A stretch of DNA of 6,522 nucleotides, taken from positions 1 to 6,522 of the forward strand of contig CAYHQQ010000118.1 in assembly GCA_964358855.1 (NCBI GenBank). The letters are read 5' to 3'. Position numbers and translations under genes: made by a program. Every line of letters begins with the position of its first letter. The first letter of the stretch is position 1. Of the stretch, positions 1-4,739 are shown in pieces. The notes below the pieces were generated by a model, which saw nothing but the letters and a program-made list of their open reading frames with translations, was not told the DNA's origin and ran no database searches. Source of the stretch: UBA2396 sp038042175 (GTDB taxonomy: Bacteria; Planctomycetota; Phycisphaerae; Phycisphaerales; UBA1924).

Positions 1-6
1 GGAGAC

Positions 7-37
7 GTGCTGCGTGCTGGGTGCTGCGTGCTGCGTG
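7..37. repeat. Heptanucleotide tandem repeat (about 4 copies)
   Basis: Four consecutive 7-nt units, GTGCTGC, GTGCTGG, GTGCTGC and GTGCTGC (7-34), followed by a partial fifth. One base in 28 departs from the unit. The array lies beyond the stop codon of the zinc-ribbon gene and runs to within 7 bases of the window edge, so more copies may lie outside. It has the same 7-base period as the repeat elements at 2821-3050 and 4213-4330. I see no coding potential here. Confidence 0.8.
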
Positions 38-67
38 GGGGTGGTGGGGGTGGTGGGGGATTTGGGG
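37..67 (+). other. G-quadruplex-type G tract
   Basis: Three runs of five G (37-41, 46-50, 55-59) separated by TGGT, then ATTT and a fourth run of four G (64-67). This fits the standard four-run, short-loop G-quadruplex pattern on the + strand. The complementary C-rich strand is the one that would be transcribed if the upstream - strand gene (stop at 109) reads through. Whether it folds or matters in the cell is unknown. Confidence 0.6.
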
Positions 68-108
68 TTTGAAGCGGTGGACATGTGGGCCTCCATCTGG
101 GGCACATT

Positions 109-2193
109 CTACGACGGGCGGGGGCTTGGAATTGGGGGAATCCAGGGTGATGGGGACGGTGGGCGAGGTGGAGACGGAGGTGGTGGCCACTTCGGGTCGT
201 TGAAGGGGCTGGTGAAGACGATGTCGCCGGATTCGGGCTGGCCGGTGCGGTAGAGGTTGTCTGGGGAGGGCTGGCCGTCATCGTCTTTGGAGTCGGGGCC
301 GACGGAGTAGAGGAGGTAGAGGTGGGGCTCGAAGGAGCGAGATTCGTGGGCGGGGATGGGGCGGTATTGCAGGGGGCCTTGCGACCAGAGGTCCGGGGGG
401 AGCTGGGGGAGGAGTCGAGGGACGAGCTCGCTGAGGGATTGGGGATAGGCGCCGGTTGCGAGGTGGAAATGTTCGAGGGCGATCATGGTTTGGATCGCGG
501 CGTGTTCGAGGCGCATGGCGTCGATCTGGCGGATCGCGAATTCGAGGTTGCGTGAGACGATGAAGTCGACGAGCAGGAGGCCGGAGGAGGTGTTGACGGG
601 CGGGGTGGTGGCGCGGGTCTGGGGGGAGAGAGCGAAGTGGGCGGCGTGGGCGTCCATCACGGCGTTGAGGGCGGACTTGTTTTCGTCGTAGGTGCCAAGG
701 CGATAGGGGAAGGGCGTGATCATCTGGCGGTAGCGAGACCAGGGCTTTGAGTAGAGGGCAAAGCGCACGTTGTCGGTGGACTCGAAGGAGGCGGCGATGA
801 TGTCGAGCATGGAGATGCGGTGTTGGTGGATGAGTGCGGCGGTGTTGATGTCGAATTTCTGGCGGTCGAGGATGGCGGCGAGGGAGCTGAGGGTGGTTTT
901 GGTGGGGCGAGAGAGGAGCATGGAGCGGATGCGGTCGAGCGTGGGGTATTCGCGGGTGATGCTGAGGACGGTTCCGGGGTAGGACTCCAGGGCCAGGACG
1001 CGGCAGAGCGCGAGGTTGGCTTCCATTGCGGCCAGGAGTTCCTGTTCCTGGTTGCTTTCGTCGGCGACGACGGCCCAGGCCTGGAAGATCGGCGAGAGCG
1101 CGGCGGCTCTGGTGAGCTGGGCGCAGGTTTCGGAGTAGAGGCCTGAGGCGGTGGTGCTTGTGGGTGAGGAGATCCACACGGGCGTGGGCTGGGCCAGGGC
1201 GGAGGCGCTGAGGGCGAGGCCGCCGGAGAGGTAGGAGCGGAGCACGGCGCGGGCTCGTTTGGCGTCCAGGTCTCGCAGCGCGAGGAATTGGGAGGTGTGT
1301 CTCTCGGCGGAGGTGTCGGCGACGAGCGCTTCGAAGTTGACTTCGGTGGTGCCGACTTGGTTTTGCGGGAAGGCTTGACGGCGTGCCGCGTCGATGGATT
1401 CCACGAGGTCGACGATGGCGAGGGCGGCGTCCAGGCGGTTGGGTGTGGCGCTTTGGGCGGGTGGCCGGACGAGAATGGCGCGGAGTTGTGTGGCGTAGAC
1501 CAGGCGATCGGCGGCGGCGTGAGCGGCCTGGTGGGCGAGCCACCATTCGTATCCGCCCCAGATGACGGTCGGAACGGCGAGGATGGTGAGGGAGGTGCGG
1601 ATCGCCCGCTTTTTGCGCTTTGGGGTCCACCAGGGGAGGGACTCGACTTTTTGGGTCATGGTGCGGCGGATGCGGCCGGTGGTGCCGAAGGCGCCGATGG
1701 CGCCGTCGGCATGTTCGGTGGTGAGTTCGGCGAGGGAGGCGTCGACGTCGATTTCGACGCCGCACTCGGGGCATTGGACGGTGGAGGAGTCGGAGACGGC
1801 GAGGCCGACGAGGGAGTACTGGCAGGCGGGGCAGGCACCGCGGGTGCGGAGGACGAAGCGGAGGCGTCGCCGGAGCAGGGTGTCGCGGACGAGGAGACCG
1901 GCGGACATGGCGCAGGCGAACATGAGGCAGGAGGCCAGGAGCCAGGTGAACTCGAAGCCCCAGGGCCTGCGGAGGATCGCGATGTTGGCGGTGCCCAGGC
2001 GGTCGTAGAGGTAGAGGGTGGCGACGAGGGCGGCGCTGATGAGGGGAAGGACGGTGATGAGGATGGCGGCGGTGTGGAGGATGGTCATGAGCCCGCCCTT
2101 GCGGGCGGATTTGACGAAGCGGGCGCACTGCTCGTCGTCGTAGCGATCGAGCTCGGGGAAGGCTCGATAGATGCGGCGGGTGAGGAGGCGCAT
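109..2193 (-). CDS. Membrane protein with zinc ribbon, function unknown
   Basis: A predicted 694-residue protein that I cannot assign to a named family. The N-terminal part holds three likely membrane segments, at about residues 36-63, 81-103 and 199-221. Between the second and third is a zinc-ribbon-like motif with C121, C124, C141 and C144 (CPAC...CPEC). A long, mostly alpha-helical-looking soluble region follows. The C-terminal part has a 'GAYPQSLSELVP' block (about 581-592) and 'LLYSVGPDSKDDDG' (about 627-640), an arrangement I associate with planctomycete hypothetical proteins. A proline/serine tail closes it (669-694). The frame stays open upstream to 2583, but that extension is Pro/Arg/Ala-rich and runs antisense into the lipoprotein gene. 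I therefore chose the ATG at 2193, which begins MRLLTRRIYR just before the first hydrophobic segment. No clear Shine-Dalgarno precedes it. It diverges from the lipoprotein gene with a 199-bp gap. Role unknown; the zinc ribbon could be structural. Confidence 0.75.
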   Translation of the reverse strand: MRLLTRRIYRAFPELDRYDDEQCARFVKSARKGGLMTILHTAAILITVLPLISAALVATLYLYDRLGTANIAILRRPWGFEFTWLLASCLMFACAMSAGLLVRDTLLRRRLRFVLRTRGACPACQYSLVGLAVSDSSTVQCPECGVEIDVDASLAELTTEHADGAIGAFGTTGRIRRTMTQKVESLPWWTPKRKKRAIRTSLTILAVPTVIWGGYEWWLAHQAAHAAADRLVYATQLRAILVRPPAQSATPNRLDAALAIVDLVESIDAARRQAFPQNQVGTTEVNFEALVADTSAERHTSQFLALRDLDAKRARAVLRSYLSGGLALSASALAQPTPVWISSPTSTTASGLYSETCAQLTRAAALSPIFQAWAVVADESNQEQELLAAMEANLALCRVLALESYPGTVLSITREYPTLDRIRSMLLSRPTKTTLSSLAAILDRQKFDINTAALIHQHRISMLDIIAASFESTDNVRFALYSKPWSRYRQMITPFPYRLGTYDENKSALNAVMDAHAAHFALSPQTRATTPPVNTSSGLLLVDFIVSRNLEFAIRQIDAMRLEHAAIQTMIALEHFHLATGAYPQSLSELVPRLLPQLPPDLWSQGPLQYRPIPAHESRSFEPHLYLLYSVGPDSKDDDGQPSPDNLYRTGQPESGDIVFTSPFNDPKWPPPPSPPRPPSPSPWIPPIPSPRPS

Positions 2194-2392
2194 GGGGGCA
2201 ATGTACCAGAAGGGGAGGGGGAATCGGAGCGCGGGGCGCCAACGGCGTGGTGCGGATGGCGTTGGCTTGGCGGGAGCGTCGGCTGCCCGATAGGGGGCGT
2301 TGGGCGGCTTATCGGCGGGGGCAAACGGTGAAAAGTGGGGGCGAGAACCGCAAACGCCTCGATTTGGCGGATTCCTCGTGTAACTTGAAAGG

Positions 2393-2821
2393 GTGAAGAC
2401 GCACAGATCAAGACTTTGGTTGGCTGGTCTCGCCGGGGTGGTGGGCGCTGCGATCCTTGGTGGGTGCGATACGCCCGCGCGTGCGCGGCTGTGGTCGGGC
2501 GAGGTTTCGCACGCGGGTGGGTCGTTTGCGCTGGTTGCGCCGCCGCCGATTGAGTCGCAGACGCCTGGTGTGATGTTCGACATGAACGGGCCGGGGGCGA
2601 TGGGGCCTGAGTCGGTGCGGCGGGATGCGCAGCTGGCGGTGGGGACGATGGGGCAGGATCGCCAGGTGCAGTACTTTGAGCCTGAGGCGCAGCCGTCGTT
2701 GGAGTATTCGCGGCGGGTGTATCTGTCGCGAAATCCCGGCGATGTGACGTACTTTCCGGCGGTGGGGCAGGGGTACAGGGGGTACTGGCACGGGGCGTGG
2801 GGTGGGTGGAGCTGGAGGTAG
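2393..2821 (+). CDS. Small predicted lipoprotein, function unknown
   Basis: A 142-residue protein with a short basic N-terminus (MKTHRSR), a hydrophobic stretch at residues 8-24 and a lipobox-like ILGGC ending at C25. This suggests export, lipidation at C25 and membrane anchoring. The +2 residue is Asp26, which in E. coli favours inner-membrane retention; whether that rule holds here is unknown. The mature part has no domain I recognise. It contains a proline run (50-52), a short charged region, and a Gly/Trp/Tyr-rich C-terminus from about residue 126. The GTG at 2393 is chosen because an in-frame TAA lies at 2381-2383 and the next in-frame methionine is residue 61, past the signal sequence. 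The purine stretch GAAAGG abuts the GTG, too close for a normal ribosome site. It is divergent from the zinc-ribbon gene and convergent with the fibro-slime gene, so probably monocistronic. Confidence 0.7.
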   Translation: MKTHRSRLWLAGLAGVVGAAILGGCDTPARARLWSGEVSHAGGSFALVAPPPIESQTPGVMFDMNGPGAMGPESVRRDAQLAVGTMGQDRQVQYFEPEAQPSLEYSRRVYLSRNPGDVTYFPAVGQGYRGYWHGAWGGWSWR

Positions 2822-2892
2822 GAAAGGCAAGTTGAACAGGACTGAGGACTGAGGACTGCGGAAAGGCAAGTTGAACAGGACTGAGGACTGAG
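2821..2892. repeat. Perfect 33-nt direct repeat, period 39
   Basis: A 33-nt sequence at 2821-2853 recurs without mismatch at 2860-2892. Each copy ends in tandem GGACTGA heptads. In the first copy the heptads continue to 2859 (GGACTGA, GGACTGA, GGACTGC). The first base of copy 1 is the last base of the lipoprotein stop codon, so the repeat abuts the gene directly. The second copy also forms the outer left arm of the inverted repeat described next. Confidence 0.9.
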
Positions 2893-3050
2893 TAAGAAAG
2901 GGCGGAAGGCTGAACTTGAAGGCTGAATTGGAATCGGATTCCTACTCAGCCTTCAAACTCAGCCTTTCGCCTTCCGCCTTCTGCCTTTTGCCTGTTGCCT
3001 TTTGCCTGTTGCCTTCCCTCTCAGTCCTCAGTCCTGTTCACTGCTCAACT
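2860..3050. repeat. Large imperfect inverted repeat built of 7-nt units
   Basis: This fills most of the 306-bp gap between two convergent genes. The 20 bases at 2873-2892 are perfectly complementary to 3020-3039. Nearer the centre, 2901-2935 pairs with 2937-2978, closing on GGAATC-G-GATTCC (2930-2942). The right inner arm is exactly 7 nt longer than the left (42 versus 35). Further out, 2869-2879 pairs with 3033-3050, again with exactly 7 extra bases on the right. From 2962 to 3017 there are eight tandem heptads with the core GCCT (GCCTTTC, GCCTTCC, GCCTTCT, GCCTTTT, GCCTGTT and so on). As RNA it could fold into a long hairpin and might slow transcription from both sides, but there is no U tract for the + strand gene. 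No ORF here is convincing. Confidence 0.85.
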
Positions 3051-3051
3051 C

Positions 3052-3094
3052 AAAAATGAACGCCCGGGTGGGCACAAGCGGCCTCACCCGGGCG
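3052..3094 (-). terminator. Intrinsic terminator of the fibro-slime gene
   Basis: On the - strand a perfect 10-bp stem, CGCCCGGGTG (3094-3085) with CACCCGGGCG (3070-3061), encloses a 14-nt loop that can extend the helix by three pairs past a bulged A. The stem is followed by TTCATTTTTG, with the run of five T at 3056-3052. It begins 33 nt past the stop codon of the fibro-slime gene. This is a textbook Rho-independent terminator for that gene. Confidence 0.9.
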
Positions 3095-3127
3095 TGGACA
3101 TCGGAGTCGGTGGGCTGTCACCCAGGA

Positions 3128-4054
3128 TCAGTCGAACTGGTGGGTGGTGGCCGGGGGGGTGACGGTGCGGAGCTGCATGGTGGTTTCCATGCGGAAGTTG
3201 GACTGGGTGGTGTGGCGCTCCGCGAAGAAGAACTTGAGCTTGTAGTTCTGGCCGTTGACCAGCCAGTTGAGCCGGTCGAGTTCGATCGACTGCGAGACGG
3301 CCGAGTGGATGCCGCCCAGGTCGATGACGAGCTTGCCGTCGACGAAGACCCAGACATCGTCGTCGCCGGTGAAGCTGAAGACCTGGCCTTTGCCGGCCTC
3401 GAAGGTGAACTCGGTTTCGAGCTCGAAGCTGAAGTGGAAGTTCTTGCCCGTTGAGCCGTAGTTCCCAAAGAGTTCGCCGTTGATGGGGAAGAACCCGCCG
3501 CGGCTGCTGTAGTAGGGGTCGGTGGTGTCGTTGAAGACGTACTTGTTGGTGCCTGCCTGGCGGACGAGGTTGAGCGAGATCTGCTTGGACGCGTTGGTGT
3601 TGGGGATATCGCGGAACCACTGGCGGAACTGGTTCTCGCCCGTCAGGGCGCCGCCGGTGGAGCTGGAGATGGAGCCGGCCCGGTCGCCCGAGCGAGTGGA
3701 CAGGTAGGCCCTGGGGCTGATGATGTTGCGCGCCTGGGCGTCTTTCCACTCGGCGGTGACCTTGTTGCCGGCGGACTTGTACTGAGGCTTGCCGTCGGCG
3801 TCGAGGGTGTCCTTGATCTGGTTGTTGTAGTGGGCGTAACCGCCGCTGGGGGTCATCTCGAAGTCGGCGTGACCGCCCACGGCGCCGGTGTTGCGGAAGT
3901 CGCGCACGACGCCGGTGAGAGAGAGGCTCGAGGGGAGCGAGGAGTACTGGTCGTCCCAGGCCTGGGACTGAGCAGGGCCGCTCAGGATCGCGATTCCGGC
4001 CGCACCGAGCACGCCAGCCGCCGAAAGTACCGCCGCAAAGTTCCGAGTGCTCAT
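3128..4054 (-). CDS. Secreted fibro-slime domain protein (PA14-like)
   Basis: A 308-residue predicted exported protein. Residues 1-32 look like a Sec signal peptide: MSTR, then a hydrophobic Ala/Gly/Val/Leu core at 6-24, and an S-Q-A cleavage site before W33. The mature part shows the fibro-slime domain hallmarks in order: 'LTGVVRDF' (46-53), 'GHADFE' (61-66, the usual HPDFE with Ala for Pro), 'GDDDVWVFVDGKLVIDLGG' (230-248), and 'FFFAERHTTQSNFR' (275-288). The family is found in planctomycetes, Fibrobacter, myxobacteria and Dictyostelium and is related to PA14 domains. In flocculin-type PA14 domains adjacent Asp residues bind calcium and sugar; D231-D233 could do the same, which is inference. 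It could be a cell-surface or matrix adhesin. I saw no sorting motif or extra domain. The start at 4054 is supported by GGAG six bases upstream; the frame stays open to 4171 without such a site. An intrinsic terminator follows, so it is probably monocistronic. Confidence 0.9.
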   Translation of the reverse strand: MSTRNFAAVLSAAGVLGAAGIAILSGPAQSQAWDDQYSSLPSSLSLTGVVRDFRNTGAVGGHADFEMTPSGGYAHYNNQIKDTLDADGKPQYKSAGNKVTAEWKDAQARNIISPRAYLSTRSGDRAGSISSSTGGALTGENQFRQWFRDIPNTNASKQISLNLVRQAGTNKYVFNDTTDPYYSSRGGFFPINGELFGNYGSTGKNFHFSFELETEFTFEAGKGQVFSFTGDDDVWVFVDGKLVIDLGGIHSAVSQSIELDRLNWLVNGQNYKLKFFFAERHTTQSNFRMETTMQLRTVTPPATTHQFD

Positions 4055-4060
4055 GGTGAT

Positions 4061-4064
4061 CTCC
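4061..4064 (-). promoter_or_regulatory. Ribosome binding site fixing the fibro-slime start
   Basis: GGAG on the - strand, followed by six bases (ATCACC) and then ATG at 4054. It favours the signal-peptide-proximal ATG over the earlier in-frame ATGs at 4081 and 4171. Confidence 0.75.
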
Positions 4065-4081
4065 GAGTGTCCGTTGTCCAT

Positions 4082-4134
4082 TCGTCTCGCCGGAGGTTCC
4101 CCGGCAACAGGAGCCGCTCCGCGAGGCGGGACGA
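4082..4134 (-). other. Possible folded leader upstream of the fibro-slime gene
   Basis: Positions 4082-4091 (TCGTCTCGCC on the + strand) are complementary to 4125-4134 over 10 bp, apart from one position that is G:T on the + strand and A:C on the - strand. Inside lies a competing hairpin, GCCGG (4089-4093) with CCGGC (4101-4105). If the fibro-slime transcript starts beyond 4134, these would lie in its 5' leader about 30 nt before the ribosome site. The one imperfect pair favours + strand folding, which argues against a leader role. No known riboswitch is recognised. I found no convincing promoter between 4135 and 4212. Confidence 0.3.
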
Positions 4135-4212
4135 CCTTTACAACTTCCAAAGTAAACGCCCGACGTGCCACCTCATTCAGATTGTTTTGCGATTGGGGGT
4201 TCCGTCTGTAGG

Positions 4213-4331
4213 GGCGGAAGGCGGAGGCACTAGGCGCTTGGCACTAGGGGGAAGGCAGGGGCGCGTGCGAGGCGCGAATGATTCGGGGACCGGCTCTTTC
4301 CCTAGTGCCAAGTGCCTCGTGCCTCTGCCTT
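4213..4331. repeat. Second heptad-based inverted repeat
   Basis: The left arm at about 4223-4249 and the right arm at about 4299-4326 are complementary over 27 bases with three imperfect positions, two of them G:T on the + strand. A loop of about 50 nt separates them. Both arms are made of 7-nt units: GGCACTA, GGCGCTT, GGCACTA at 4226-4246, and TAGTGCC, AAGTGCC, TCGTGCC, TCTGCCT at 4303-4330. GGCGGAA and GGCGGA lie just before the left arm. The construction matches the element at 2860-3050 although the unit sequence differs. It sits between the fibro-slime promoter region and a - strand terminator. No coding potential is evident. Confidence 0.8.
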
Positions 4332-4333
4332 TC

Positions 4334-4379
4334 AAAAACGAAGCCGCCCGGGCGGCTTATATGGAAGCCTCCCGGGCGG
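4334..4379 (-). terminator. Intrinsic terminator on the - strand
   Basis: The 18-nt palindrome AAGCCGCCCGGGCGGCTT (4341-4358) gives a 7-bp stem with a CCGG loop, followed on the - strand by CGTTTTTG with five T at 4338-4334. A near copy of its left part lies at 4365-4379 (14 of 15 bases, 24 nt away), so a longer alternative stem of 14 of 15 pairs with a 6-nt loop is possible. The stem-plus-tail resembles the fibro-slime terminator (CCCGGGCG, then TTCNTTTTTG). There is no T tract in the + direction. No - strand protein gene lies upstream of it within the window; the candidate RNA in the next entry would be its transcript. Confidence 0.7.
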
Positions 4380-4504
4380 TGGGACTCGCAGGACCCCGAG
4401 CGGGCGGCGGCGGAAAGCCCCCAGCCCAAGCGCGAATCCCGGCGTCGTCGATCGGCTCTCTCCTCCGACCGGGCGGCAACTCCAACCGCCCGACCGACGA
4501 CGCC
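4334..4504 (-). ncRNA. Candidate structured non-coding RNA
   Basis: Read on the - strand, three helices follow each other almost without a gap. The first pairs 4504-4490 with 4455-4441 over up to 15 bp; part of it competes with an inner 7-bp stem, 4492-4486 with 4476-4470. The second pairs 4440-4432 with 4389-4381 over 9 bp. The third is the terminator at 4379-4334. In the first and second helices the only imperfect position is A against C on the + strand but G:U on the - strand, so both close fully only in a - strand RNA. The 5' end is undefined and may lie further upstream, and I found no good promoter. I do not recognise 6S, SRP, RNase P, tmRNA or a known riboswitch. It could be a free small RNA, or a leader or attenuator for the fibro-slime gene 280 bp downstream. 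Confidence 0.4.
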
Positions 4505-4609
4505 GCCATGAACATGCGATCTGGTGGCTCGTTCGGCAACCACTTCCCGCAAGACCGGCTGAGATTCGCCCAGTGGGAGCGAGTTTTCCGGTGTTTTCGC
4601 GCTTTGCAA

Positions 4610-4639
4610 GTGAGAAACGCCCGCGAGCCGATGTATGAT
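4610..4639 (+). promoter_or_regulatory. Putative murA promoter
   Basis: The -10 candidate TATGAT (4634-4639) matches five of six consensus bases. With an 18-bp spacer the -35 position reads GTGAGA (4610-4615), four of six. TTGCAA at 4604-4609 is a better -35 sequence but sits 24 bp away. Transcription would start near 4645-4647 and leave a leader of about 95 nt before murA. Planctomycete promoter consensus is not well fixed, so this is tentative. Confidence 0.35.
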
Positions 4640-4739
4640 CGGACCATGCGCCCCAAGCCAGGACGGCCAGGGCTTCGCCGGTTTGTTTGACCGTTGACCA
4701 GACACATCCCGTCTCATCCCTCTCCACGGAATCAGGAAC

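Noticed and set aside
278..2242. 654-codon - strand ORF overlapping the zinc-ribbon gene
   Set aside because: Arg/Pro/His-rich translation typical of an out-of-frame reading of GC-rich coding DNA.
1288..2331. 347-codon + strand ORF opposite the zinc-ribbon gene
   Set aside because: Gly/Glu/Asp-rich with no recognisable motif; an antisense shadow, running past the real start into the intergenic gap.
2194..2583. N-terminal extension of the zinc-ribbon ORF up to 2583
   Set aside because: Low-complexity Pro/Arg/Ala translation that overlaps the lipoprotein gene antisense; the sensible start is the ATG at 2193 before the first membrane segment.
2821..3050. CRISPR array
   Set aside because: Two 33-nt direct repeats 6 nt apart and 7-nt tandem units; no regular unique spacers and no cas genes.
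3830..4690. 286-codon + strand ORF spanning the divergent region
   Set aside because: Begins antisense within the fibro-slime gene and crosses terminator and repeat elements; no domain or ribosome site. Only its last 14 codons are noted separately as a possible leader peptide.
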